In this document: positions 46,174 to 56,565 of the stretch, piece by piece
Position numbering within the stretch: position 1 is the first letter of the stretch
Layout: each line of letters opens with the position of its first letter
Notes under the pieces: generated by a model
What the model was told of the DNA's origin: nothing
Database searches by the model: none
The model's input: the letters and a program-made list of their open reading frames with translations, nothing else
Program-made: the position numbers and the translations under genes
Assembly (NCBI RefSeq): GCF_020379485.1
Contig: NW_026014728.1
Span: 17,206-81,205, forward strand
Direction of reading: 5' to 3'
DNA: 64,000 nucleotides
Source: Brassica napus
Taxonomy: Eukaryota; Streptophyta; Magnoliopsida; Brassicales; Brassicaceae

Positions 46174-49100
46174 ATGTCTTCTTCAAATTATTTTCGTTCT
46201 TGGATCGATCGACCTCATTTGGATCCGAACACGAGATTGCTTACGGAAGAATACCAACGAGGTATAACTGAATTCATGGGGTTAGTTCACCGACAACCGG
46301 AAGCAAAAACAGGTATGTTAAGATGTCCTTGCTCTAATTGTAAAAATAGAAAGGTTATTAAAGAGTGGGATGTTTGGACTCATCTATATTTGAGTGGGTT
46401 TACACGAAGTTACAAAATTTGGTATCATCATGGGGAAACTGATTATGAACATGGTAGTACTAGTGAACCTCAGCCAGCGGTTAGATTAGAAGAACCAATT
46501 AGAACGGATGTAGATTATGGTGTAGGTACTGAGCAGATGGTAAATGATCATTTTAGAGGGGAAGATTTACCCAATGCAGAAGCTAGGAGATTTTATGATA
46601 TGTTGGATGCTGGAAAGCAACCATTGTACGAAGGTTGCAGAGATGGTCATTCAGCTTTATCATCTGCTACAAGATTGATGGGCATTAAAACAGATTATAA
46701 TTTGGCTGAAGACTGTGTGGATGCGATTGCTGATTTTGTAAAAGGTATTCTACCCGAGGATAATGTAGCTCCTGGTTCATACTACGAGGTTCAGAAACTC
46801 GTAGCTGGTCTTGGTTTATCGTATCAGGTAATAGATGTATGCAGCGACAACTGCATGATTTATTGGAGGGTGGATGAACAGCGGGTTACATGCAAATTTT
46901 GTGGAAAGCCTCGTTATAAAGATACAATTGGAAGAGTTCCAGTGCCATATAAAAGGATGTGGTATTTACCTTTGACGGAAAGGTTGCAGAGGTTGTATCT
47001 GTCTGAACGCACAGCGCAACCAATGAGATGGCATGCGGAGCACTCAACAGATGGTGAGATCAGACATCCTTCAGATGCAAAAGCGTGGAAGCATTTCCAA
47101 TCAAAGTATCCCGACTTTGCGTATGAGAGAAGAAATGTCTACCTTGGATTATGTACTGATGGTTTCAGTCCGTTTGGCAAGAGTGGAAGACAGTATTCTC
47201 TATGGCCCGTCATTCTTACACCATACAACCTCCCCCCAAACTTGTGCTTGCGACGAGAGTTTTTGTTTCTCTCGATTCTCGTTCCCGGACCAGAGCATCC
47301 TAAGAGATCACTTGATGTGTTTCTTCAGCCACTAATATATGAGTTGCAACAACTATGGGCTCAAGGTGCTGAAACATACGATGTTTCGTGTAAAGAAAAC
47401 TTTCAAATGCGGGCAGTACTAATGTGGACAATAAGTGATTTTCCAGCATATGGTATGTTGTCTGGATGGACAACGCATGGAAGGCTATCATGTCCATATT
47501 GTCAAGATAACACTGATGCTTTCCAACTAAAGCACGGAAGGAAAACGTGTTGGTTTGACTGTCACAGGAGATTCCTACCACCTGATCATCCATATCGTAG
47601 GAGTAGGAATTTGTTTACGAAGAACAAGAGGGTGTTTGACAGTCCACCTCCGGAAATTTGTGGGAAAGATTTGAAGATACAACTAAGAGATTTTGGTGCA
47701 GAAAGGACGCCAGAAGTCGGTGGACATGAGCGTTTTCCGGTAGATGCTGTTGGAGAACTACATAACTGGCACAAAAAAAGTATTTTCTGGGATCTGCCAT
47801 ACTGGGAGGATCATCTGCTAAGGCATAATTTAGATGTCATGCATATTGAGAAGAACTTTTTTGACAATCTCATGAACACGATCCTTAATGTTCAAGGTAA
47901 AACAAAGGATAATTTGAAGTCAAGACTGGATTTAGTCGATATATGTGCTCGTTCAGAACTTCATGTTGATGAGAATGGTAGGGCTCCTTTTCCCATATAC
48001 CGACTTGATGCAGCGGGAAAAGATGCGTTCTTTGATTGGATTTCAAACGATGTGGAATTTCCAGACGGTTACGCATCAAATTTGCGTAACTGTATCGACA
48101 GAAAGGAAGGAAAGTTTACTGGCTTGAAAAGCCACGATTGCCATGTAATGATGCAGCGCCTCCTTCCGTTCGCCTTCAAGGAAATATTACCACGAAATGT
48201 TCATGAAGCAATTGCAGGGATAAGTGGTTTCTTCCGCGATTTATGCACGAGATCAGTGACTCTTGAAGGTATTGAAAATTTGAAGACTAACATAGCCGTG
48301 ATTCAGTGCAACCTTGAGAAGATATTTCCTCCCTCATTTTTTGATGTTATGGAGCATCTTGTTATTCACCTGGCAAGAGAATTGGAACTTGGTGGTCCTG
48401 TGCAGTATAGATGGATGTATCTGTATGAGCGGTATATGTTCCATTTGAAGAAGATGGTGAAAAATTTAAGTAGGGTGGAAGGTTCTATAGTCGCACAGAT
48501 GATCAATGAAGAAACTTCAAACTTTGCCGAGTACTACTTTCCAGCAGAAGTTCAGACCAAAAACAGAAGACCTGCTCGGCATGATGATAGAGGCGAACGG
48601 GCAACATATCATGTTACGGTTCCAGACATTTTCACAGACGTTGGACGACTTAGCGGAAAACCAAAGGACCGTCGACTTACTGAGCAGGAGCGCAGTCATT
48701 TGCAAACATATTTGCTCACCAACTGCGAAGACGTTCTTCAATATGAGAGGTAAATAAATGAGCTTACAAATTTTTATTTTAACAAGTTGAAATTTAAATC
48801 TTAATTAATTACATTATTGTCATCATATACAGGATTTTCATGGCAGAAAAGCGGTTCGAGTATAGATACGCCACAGAGGACGAACTAGAAGAAATGAAGC
48901 AGAGAGAATTTACTGGATGGATGTTTACTTATGTGAGTGCTTTAAACAAATTAAAATATATTTTATCACATATTTATACTAATTCACATTTATTGATATA
49001 ATATATATATATATGTGCTATTAATAGGTGTCTGCTGGTTTGGCCAGAGGTGAAACATTTGACGATTGGATACGTGAGATGGTCGTTGGACCAAACTTTG

Positions 49101-49793
49101 TTGTGAAGTCATATCCGAGATTTTGTACTCGAGGATATGCATTCACAACTCAGAAGAGGAGACGTTCGAGTACGACTTATGATGCTGGCGTTTGTTCTGC
49201 ATCAGGAGATGATGTATACTACGGACACATACATGAGATTTTGGAAATCAAGTATTTGGGCATGGTTGGATTGCGCTGTACTGTTTTCTATTGTGATTGG
49301 CACGACAACACCCCAGATCGAGGTGTGAGAACAGATGCATTTGGTGTTACATCAGTAAATTCGAGGCGAAAGCTGCAATATTATGATCCTTTCATTCTTG
49401 CTTCCCAGGCCGATCAGGTAATTAAATGTTAATTATTCAGAATGATTCATCATCATGTGTATTAATTTATAATTTTTCTAAATGTTACAGGTTTGTTATA
49501 TCAAGTACCCCCGGGTAAGGAACAGAGATGATCCATGGGTTACTGTTACAAGACTCAACCCGAGAGGCCGAGTTCAGGGAAGTTCTGAGCTGGAAGACCC
49601 ACTACAACCAAGCACATCCGGCAACTGTAGTGCAGCAGAAGATTTAGCTGGAGTTGGCCTTGTAGTCGATTTAACCGACTTTGGAGAGGAAGCCGTCGTT
49701 CACGTAGAGGATGAACCAGTAATTGGAGAGTTTCACCAAGATCCAGATTCAGATTCATCTGGTGATGATGACTCGGAAACAGACTACCATTGA
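46174..49793 (+). CDS. TNP2-type CACTA transposase
   Basis: Four exons: 46174-48749, 48833-48932, 49028-49417 and 49491-49793, all with GT-AG introns and matching phases, encoding about 1,122 residues with no internal stop. The N-terminal transposase-associated domain (about 5-85) has RCPCSNCKNRK and WDVWTHLYLSGF. The transposase core at about 235-480 has TDGFSPFGKSGRQYSLWPV, a LDVFLQPLIYELQ block and SDFPAYGMLSGW. A later block (about 660-790) with LPFAFKEILP and HLVIHLARELELGGPV is the conserved C-terminal domain seen in TNP2 proteins. Exons 3-4 hold the domain with GLRCTVFYCDWHD and QVCYIKYP. The tail is acidic. It would cut and join the CACTA ends. Confidence 0.92.
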
Positions 49794-50073
49794 ACTTTTT
49801 TTTTTTTTTTTTAAGAAATACCGAGGAAATTCCGAGGAACACTTGATATAACCTCTTTCCTCGGATAATAGTTATTTGGTTTATCTAGCAAGGCAAAGCT
49901 GAATACGAATTAAAAGCTACACAAAACACAACCAAATAAAACAAAGAAACCATGTAAAAGAAATACGAACTCATAATTAAGAAACCTAAAAAAAAACTCA
50001 GTTCAAAATTAACAGAAAATAAGACCATAAAACGTTAGAATAGAAAAGAAAATAAAATAGCCGGTGATAGCTC
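49794..50073. other. Spacer between TNP2 and the Athila-like gene
   Basis: About 280 bp, starting with a T-run (49797-49812) and a TTCCGAGGAA pair (49820-49845). The 14-bp word AAGGCAAAGCTGAA at about 49890-49903 recurs on the other side of the Athila-like gene at about 51572-51585. Confidence 0.7.
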
Positions 50074-51522
50074 CTACTCCTCGTCTCCTGCTCCAGATGT
50101 TCCTGCATCGTTGGGTCTCTTGGACCTCTTTCTTACCCTGTGTGTACCACTCGAACCCGAACCAGAGCTGGATGGAGAGTTGTCCCGATGAACTACATCA
50201 TCCTTTTGGCAACGACACGGCCTGATACGTGAAATGGCAGCCCAGATCTTGTGTAGCATGTCGTTGTTTGTCTTTATGCTCTGATCTCTCCAATGTTGTT
50301 GCTGGCGCGAAGTGGCGTTCGGTGGAAGCTCTTGCAGCTTGTACTGGCTGGAGTCTGATGGGAGTAGCTGATGGGGTTGTGAATCATCTGGAATGGCTTG
50401 TGCAGCCTCATCTTGTCCTTCTTCATCAACCACGCCCTTGCCTTTGGTCTGATATTTTGGCGTGAAGAAGGATGGCTTGTCTACTAGTGCGGTAGCAGGG
50501 GGTAGAAACTCAACTGCAGCCTCTGAAAGTAGAGCAGTCAGGCCGATCTGAGGCAGGTGGCAGTAGAGTGTTTTCTTCGCTCGGTCCTGGAATACGTAGA
50601 CGTAAGGACCATCCCGATCGATCCTCGAGTGGGGACCAGCTATGAACTCCTTACTTACTAGAGAAATGACATCCAGGTAGTTCCAAGCAATGTTGTTCGA
50701 TCTGTCCAGTGCTACCTGGTGGTTCTCACAGTCTACACCCACATGTCTAAGGATCCGAGTAATCACTGCACCAAATCCACATGCATTGCTCTTGGATTTG
50801 GTTACTTTCCCCTTGTATCCTGCTAAGTTTGCGGCCAGCACCGCTCCCATGTTGAAGGCAGTAGCAGGTGGGAATGTAGAGTTTCCAAATGCCGGTAGCA
50901 AATGCCTCACACCTTGGTACAGGAGGCACAACTCCCATTGCGTGACTGATGCGGCTGTGGTTGTCCCGTATAGCAATGAGCCAATGAGGCGTGTCGCATA
51001 TCTCAGTACTGGGCTCCGGATAAGTGACTCCTTTGCCTGAGAAGATCTATAAACCCCTGTGCCAATCGTTTCCCAGAAGTTCAACAGCTCTGAAGTCCAA
51101 TAAAGACCATATGTCCTCTCCCCCGCACTCAATCCAAATAGTCCGCAGAGGTCTGTGAAAGATACCTCATAGTATACTTTCTGCACTACGAATGCCAGAA
51201 AACCTTCCTGATGGCTATCATCGGGACGGGTGACGTATGCGGATGCTATGAACTGGCGTACCAACTCCGGATAAGTGGGTTCCTTGAGGTTGCATAGTTG
51301 GCCTAGACCCATGTTCTGGAACAGTCCTTCAATGTCTGCTTTGATTCCCAATATTGTCATCGTCTCAGGACATGCTAGTTGTGTAGCCGGAACGGCTACC
51401 TTCTTCATGTTGTTGTAGTGGGTGGTATCAGACTTATCCCACTTCTTTGGCCTTTGCTTCTCCAGCTGTGACGAACCCGCTTCTTGTGTGTTTTTCTTTG
51501 CTGATGTTTTCGTGCGCTTCAT
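50074..51522 (-). CDS. Athila ORF1-like protein carried inside the CACTA element
   Basis: A 482-residue intact frame on the strand opposite to TNP2, starting MKRTKTSAKKNTQEAGSSQ. It is colinear with the Athila ORF1 protein at 21339-22826: shared blocks include LGIKADIEGLFQNMGLG against LGITEDIEALFEKIGLG, RSPVLRYATRLIGSLLYG, and CGFGAVITRILRHVGV. Both have a basic serine-rich N terminus and a low-complexity, charged C terminus. I judge identity at roughly a third, so it did not come recently from the Athila copy in this window. No LTR, primer-binding site or pol sequence flanks it. The intact long frame suggests selection or recent capture; function unknown. Confidence 0.85.
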   Translation of the reverse strand: MKRTKTSAKKNTQEAGSSQLEKQRPKKWDKSDTTHYNNMKKVAVPATQLACPETMTILGIKADIEGLFQNMGLGQLCNLKEPTYPELVRQFIASAYVTRPDDSHQEGFLAFVVQKVYYEVSFTDLCGLFGLSAGERTYGLYWTSELLNFWETIGTGVYRSSQAKESLIRSPVLRYATRLIGSLLYGTTTAASVTQWELCLLYQGVRHLLPAFGNSTFPPATAFNMGAVLAANLAGYKGKVTKSKSNACGFGAVITRILRHVGVDCENHQVALDRSNNIAWNYLDVISLVSKEFIAGPHSRIDRDGPYVYVFQDRAKKTLYCHLPQIGLTALLSEAAVEFLPPATALVDKPSFFTPKYQTKGKGVVDEEGQDEAAQAIPDDSQPHQLLPSDSSQYKLQELPPNATSRQQQHWRDQSIKTNNDMLHKIWAAISRIRPCRCQKDDVVHRDNSPSSSGSGSSGTHRVRKRSKRPNDAGTSGAGDEE

Positions 51523-52029
51523 TCTCTACAAAATAGAATCATTGCTCTCAACATGGTTATAATCAATTAAGAAGGCAAAGCTGAACATGAAAATGAAAAG
51601 CGAAATCGAGTTGTGATAAAAAAAAACGAAATTGAAAAAAATTCTCTATCCCTAAATCATCTCAAATCATGTTCCAAACTCGTTGATCACAGACAATTGT
51701 GTTCTATTCCATGTTTAAACATCTGTTTCATGCATATTTGATCAAGGAATCAACACGGAAATAAGAAATTCACAAAACCCAAAAAATTGCTCAAGAACAC
51801 GATTTCAGAATGTGGAGATTCGCGGAGTATACCTGTCTTAGGGTGAAGACGAGTGTAGGAATCAGGTAGAGCTCGAAAAATCAAGTGGAATAGAGCCCAA
51901 AATTGTTCAAATCGGATGATTATAGAGAGAGAAAGGGGGGGGCGAATTATAGGGGAAATCGGAGGGGATGAGAGTTCTAAGGTTTAGATCCAAAAAAGGT
52001 CGGGTTTTGCCTTATAATTCTGTTTTCCG
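51523..52029. other. Upstream region of the Athila-like gene
   Basis: About 500 bp, AT-rich, then a purine-rich stretch (51928-51970, with a run of eight G). It probably holds the promoter of the minus-strand gene. No frame with a recognisable motif is present. Confidence 0.5.
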
Positions 52030-52830
52030 AACACGCATCGATCGATGCGTTTTGTTTCTATAACGCATCGATCGATCACATTCTTACGGCCCGGGCCATC
52101 TTGGTAATCGATCGATGCGTTTTTGTTCTATAACGCATCGATCGATGCGTTTTTAAAAAAACATACAAGATTTTCCGAGGAAATTCCGAGGAACAATTCA
52201 GATTGTCGATCGATCGATGGGATACTCTCATCGATCGATCACAATCTTACGGCCCGGTCCATCCTAGTAATCGATCGATGCGTTTTTGTTCTATAACGCA
52301 TCGATCGATGCATTTTAAAAAAACATACAAGATTTTCCGAGGAAATTCCGAGGAACAATTCAGATTGTCGATAGATCGATGGGTTACTCTCATCGATCGA
52401 TCACAATCTTACGGCCCCGTCCATCCTAGTAATCGATCGATGCGTTTTTGTTCTATAACGCATCGATCGATGCATTTTTAAAAAAACATACAAGATTTTC
52501 CGATGAAATTCCGAGGAACAATTCAGATTGTCGATAGATCGATGGGTTAATCTCATCGATCGATCACAATCTTACGGCCCGGTCCATCCTAGTAATCGAT
52601 CGATGCGTTTTTGTTCTATAACGCATCGATCGATGCATTTTTAAAAAAACATACAAGATTTTCCGAGGAAATTCCGAGGAACAATTCAGATTGTCGATAG
52701 ATCGATGGGATACTCTCATCGATCGATCACAATCTTACGGCCCGGGCCATCTTAGTAATCGATCGATTTGTTTTTGTTCAAAAACGCATCGATCGATGCG
52801 TTTTTTTAAAAAAAATTACGTTTTGAAACC
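52030..52830. repeat. 163-bp tandem repeat with palindromic words and CACTA motifs
   Basis: Equivalent points recur at 52201, 52363, 52526 and 52689, a period of 162-163 bp, with partial copies at both edges. Each unit contains TTTTCCGAGGAAATTCCGAGG (the CACTA subterminal motif), then ATCGATGG...CATCGATCGATC, ACGGCCC, and two CGATCGATGCG-type palindromes around GTTCTATAACG. Copies differ by a few bases. The long open frames across it are by-products of the period. Confidence 0.92.
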
Positions 52831-53568
52831 CCAAACACTAGTTCGTCGGAATTTCCTCGGAATATTCCGAGGAAATTTCGAGGAAGAAGAGGGTTTCGTC
52901 GGAGTTCCCTCGGAATAATCCGAGGAAATTCCGAGGAAATAGGGTTTTTAAACCGAAAACAACGTTTTGCCGTTTGAATAACACCTATATAACCCTTATT
53001 AAGTGTCTTACGTTCATTATGAAGTCAAAATTTTGTTCCTTACCGTATAATTAACACTTTTCCGATTGTATGAACGAAATCTCGCAACATAAGAGAAACA
53101 CTTATACCTTTTAACGAACGGTAAAGGGAATACTTTCAATTAGTTTTGAAATTTGTTATTTCATGGTTTATGCTCATGTATACAAAGAATCCTCAATGGT
53201 ATGCATTACAATTGTATAAGAAATGAAATACGGCAAAAAAAATTGATGTTTTGAAACCCCAAACACTAGTTCCTCGGTATTTCCTCGGAATATTCCGAGG
53301 AAATTCCGACGGATATTTTACTATCTGTCGGAATTTCCTCGGAATATTTTCATTTTACCGGGCAAATATTTCGCGAAAATTGAAATTAGAATTCCGACGG
53401 AATTCCGACGGATAATGTCCGTCGGACCCTAGGTTTTATAACCACGAGCCCCTTCTTCTTCCCCATTTCTCTCTTCTTCCTCTGCGCGACTCCTCTCTTT
53501 CTCTCCGGCGATTTCCCCCTGAAATCCGACGATATCTCCGGCGATCTCCCTCTTCTCTTACACAAATC
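52831..53568. other. Spacer and 5' leader before the TNPA-type gene
   Basis: Contains two more clusters of TTCCGAGGAA/TTCCGACGG motifs (52850-52945 and 53270-53425). Downstream, CTAGGTTTTATAACC near 53430 may be a TATA box, followed by a C/T-rich leader up to the split start codon at 53569. Confidence 0.55.
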
Positions 53569-55690
53569 ATGTAAGGACCCTATCCCACTCTCTTAGGTTC
53601 TATTTGTTAGGTTTTTGTGTAGTTTTGATAGATTTTTGTTAGGGTGATTGGTTAGGATTGTGATTTGGTTGTATAATAGGTTTAGAATTGTGATTTGGTT
53701 GAATAATTTGTTTTGTTGAATTGATTTAGAATTTTTTTATAATTTTTTTTATTTTTTGTATTTATAAAATCGATTTTTGTATATAAAATCGATTTTTGTA
53801 TTTTACAAAACGATTTTTCTATATAAATTCGATTTTTTGGATTTTACAAAAAAAATTTCTATATAAATTCGATTTTTTGGATTTTACAAAACATTTTAAT
53901 TATTAAACAATTTTTATTTATTAAAACTATTTTTTGTTTATTAGAACTATTTTTATATATTTATTAAAAAAATTTAATATATATAAATCTTTTTCTGTGA
54001 TTAAATTATTTGGGATTTTTTTTTAATAAAAAAAATTAATTTATATATTTCTGTATTTATTAAATATATTTTTTTAATTTACAGGTCTCATGATGATCAG
54101 ACCCGGCCTCGACAGCGTCGTGGTCGTGGTGGTACGGGGAGCCAGTCTCGGGATTCCAGCCATTTTCAGGATTCCCCTTCGCCCCACAGCTCCAACCATA
54201 CATCTCCCTCTGCTGCACCCGCTCATGCTCCTCTCGCTCCCGCTGCTGCATCCGCTCCTGTTCCTCCGGGTCCTCCGGGAGTGATGAGGGTTGCGGAGTT
54301 GGTTCAACAGCCCGGTCGTGACCATCTTCCGTATCTCACTCCGTATCCACATGGACGGGGTCAAACATGGTAATTAAACATTTTTTTTTCTTTAAATTTG
54401 GATTCATTATTAACCGTTTGTTCTTTTAATAAGGTTCAACCGATCCGGGAACGGGATCAGCGCATGGATCAACCGTATGATGTACTCGGCCCTCGACAGT
54501 GGACATCCGACTTTCACTCACTTCCCAACCGACAAGCAGGTTCTGTGGTTTCGTCAGTTTGCGGTAAGTATTCTAATTTTTTACTTATATTTTTAATCTT
54601 TAATATAAATTTTCTACTAATTGTGTTTTTTTTTCAGCAAGAGTTCAACTGGAATTCCGATGAGACGCTCTTTATCTATCACCACTTCGTCCATAAAGTA
54701 ATGGACAACTATGGGAAGCAGATCCACGAGTGGAAGAAGAAGTGGGAAATCAATAAGGTTCGATTTAATTTATTAAACAATTTTTTAATTTATTAAACTA
54801 TTTTTTAATTTATTAAACTTTTTCTTTTTTTTTTAATTAAAAGGTCCCAAAGTCGATGAACGACACGGTCTGGAAGGAGTTGTGTGCGCATTGGGATAAG
54901 GAGGAGACGAAAGAAACTTCTTCCACCAACTCCACCAACCGCAGGAGCGACCGTAAAGGGAAGGGCATCTACAAGCATAACTTGGGTGCTCAATCTATTG
55001 CCACTCTCGGAGATCGCATGGTAAGTTCAACCGCTTTTTCTTCAATTATTTGAGTTTCAGAATTTAAATTTATTGTGCATTTCTTCTAATTTCTAATGTT
55101 TCTTTAATTTTATGTTTTTTTTCAAGGCGGAAGAAAATGATGGCGAGCCGGTCGATGATCTCGCCCTAATGAGGAGGGCGTATACCAACAAGAAGACCGG
55201 CCAGATTGATGACGGTCTTGTGAGGGACGTGGTCGACCTGGTCCAAACTCAGGTGGTAGACGAAGTGTCTCAGCTTCAAACCGAGGATGACGCTTCGACG
55301 GCTTCGACCAACTTGTCCCGGTTTCGAATCAACGAAATCGTTGAATCCGTAAGTTCTTTTTTTTTAAGTTCAATTCATTTATTTCTTGGTTTAAATTTCT
55401 AAATTTGGCTTTTTTCTATTCAGTCGGTTCCAAAGAAGAAGGGACGTTTGTTCGGTTTGGGTCGTCGCACCCGGTCGGTTCCTCCTTCTTCTGCACCACC
55501 GCCCTTTGTTGATCCAGAAGTACTTACGGCTCAGTTGAAGGACAAAGATGATCGAATATCTTTGTTGGAGACCCAGATGGCGGCTCAACAGGCGGGCTAT
55601 GAGGCACAGAGGAGGCTGAACCAGCAAATGATGGAGATGATGCAGAGGATGTACCCGAACGAGGTGTTCCCGGACGTGCCAGACCCGTAG
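53569..55690 (+). CDS. TNPA/Ptta-type protein of the CACTA element
   Basis: Seven exons: 53569-53570, 54085-54369, 54434-54563, 54638-54757, 54844-55020, 55127-55348 and 55424-55690; all junctions are GT-AG and phases match, giving 400 residues. The start codon itself is split: AT ends exon 1 and G begins exon 2, then S-H-D-D-Q-T-R. The N terminus is Arg/Gly- and Pro/Ala/Ser-rich. The plant En/Spm transposase domain spans about residues 105-240 ([52 protein letters not shown]). A C-terminal coiled coil follows ([20 protein letters not shown]). Such proteins bind the subterminal motifs and assist the TNP2 transposase. Confidence 0.88.
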
Positions 55691-55839
55691 TTTTTTTTTT
55701 CCCCAATCTCGGAATGTTTTATTTTTATTTGTGAAACTTTGAATATTAATTAGTATGATTTCAATTTTACTTTTAATTTCATATTTTCGAATTTAAATTT
55801 CAGAAATTTTATTTTTTCAAAAAAATTAATATTTTTTAC
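55691..55839. other. 3' flank of the TNPA-type gene
   Basis: AT-rich 3' untranslated sequence of about 150 bp, no other feature seen. Confidence 0.6.
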
Positions 55840-56345
55840 ATTCCGAGGAAATTAATTATATTTTTCACTACATCGATCGATGCGTTTTTGAACAAAAACG
55901 CATCGATCGATCCGTTTTTTTTAAAAAATATAGCGAGGGACATTTCCCTCGGAATTTTCCGAGGGACAACTCCCTCGGAAAATTCCGAGGAACGGATCCC
56001 TCGGAATATACCGAGGGAACAGTTCCTCGGAATAAACCGAGGAAAAAGTCCGTCGGTATACTCCTATCGATCGATGTATATATGTCCAAACACGCATCGA
56101 TCGATGAACTTCCGAGGAATTATCCCGACGAAGTTCTACCTCGGTATATTCCGAGGACTTTTCCGACAAACAAGGGATCCTCGGAATTTCCTCGGAAATT
56201 TATTTCCTCGGAATTCCGTCGGAAAATTCCGAGGGATTTCAGAGGAAAAAAGAAATTCCGAGGAATTATTTCCGACGACGTGTTTCGTCGGAATTGCGTC
56301 GGAATAACGATATTCCGACGAAATTCCGACGATTTTTTCCCTCAG
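55840..56345. repeat. Right subterminal repeats of the CACTA element
   Basis: About 500 bp dense in TTCCGAGGAA, TCCCTCGGAA and TTCCGACGG motifs in both orientations, with two islands of ACGCATCGATCGATG words (about 55873-55915 and 56065-56105). Matches the left subterminal region in motif content, not in exact sequence. Many overlapping open frames on both strands are shadows. Confidence 0.88.
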
Positions 56346-56417
56346 AATCCTTGATGTTTTCTTGTAGTGTGTCCATGTTGGGAATTCAAACTTTACACTC
56401 TCCAACTTGAGGGGGAG

Positions 56418-56560
56418 TATTAGGAGTCATGTTAAGATAATGACATATTTCCATTATTCCTTTAGGATAATTACCATATGTTTTCCTATGTTGATGCGTA
56501 TATATACGATGTAACGTTTAACCTAAGTCAATAAGAAAGTCGAGTTTACATCATTCTACA
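56418..56560 (+). repeat. 3' LTR of copia element 2
   Basis: 143 bp, starts TATTAGGAGTCATG after the purine tract and ends CATTCTACA before AATCA. One substitution from the left LTR over the shared length. Confidence 0.9.
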
Positions 56561-56565
56561 AATCA

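Larger units (their letters stand above)
45729..56369 (+). mobile_element. CACTA (En/Spm) transposon, possibly autonomous
   Basis: A 10,641-bp element. Both ends carry the terminal inverted repeat CACTACAAGAAAACA, and both flanks are TGT (45726-45728 and 56370-56372). Removing the element and one TGT restores the copia reading frame to its normal end, which fixes the boundaries. The ends are rich in TTCCGAGGAA/TTCCTCGGAA motifs. Inside are an apparently intact TNP2-type transposase gene (46174-49793), an Athila ORF1-like gene on the opposite strand (50074-51522), a 163-bp tandem repeat (about 52030-52830) and an apparently intact TNPA/Ptta-type gene (53569-55690). Having both transposition proteins and identical ends, it may be capable of movement. 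Confidence 0.95.
42567..56560 (+). mobile_element. Ty1/copia retrotransposon 2, internally deleted and carrying other insertions
   Basis: The left LTR is 42567-42706 and the right LTR is 56418-56560, differing by one substitution over the shared part. AATCA flanks both sides (42562-42566 and 56561-56565). A purine tract (CAACTTGAGGGGGAG) adjoins the right LTR. The left LTR lacks its last three bases (ACA) and runs straight into integrase sequence, so one deletion removed the LTR tip, primer-binding site, gag, protease and part of integrase. A LINE fragment (about 42868-43380) and the CACTA element (45729-56369) are inserted in it. LTR termini are TATT...TACA, as unusual as in copia element 1, and the two are clearly related by their pol ends. 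Confidence 0.9.

Noticed and set aside
52030..52830. CRISPR-like array of regularly spaced palindromes
   Set aside because: The host is a plant, whole 163-bp units repeat rather than short repeats with unique spacers, and the block sits inside a CACTA element.
52203..52918. Open frames with 54-residue repeats
   Set aside because: They are by-products of the 162-163 bp tandem period and contain only translated palindromic words.
54090..54284. Plus-strand frame starting [10 protein letters not shown] as the TNPA N terminus
   Set aside because: It is out of phase with the downstream exons; the phase set by the split start codon joins all seven exons without a stop.
55868..56405. Five overlapping frames on both strands near the right CACTA end
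   Set aside because: All are the TTCCGAGGAA motif translated in different phases (PRNIPRE, SEEIPRK and the like).
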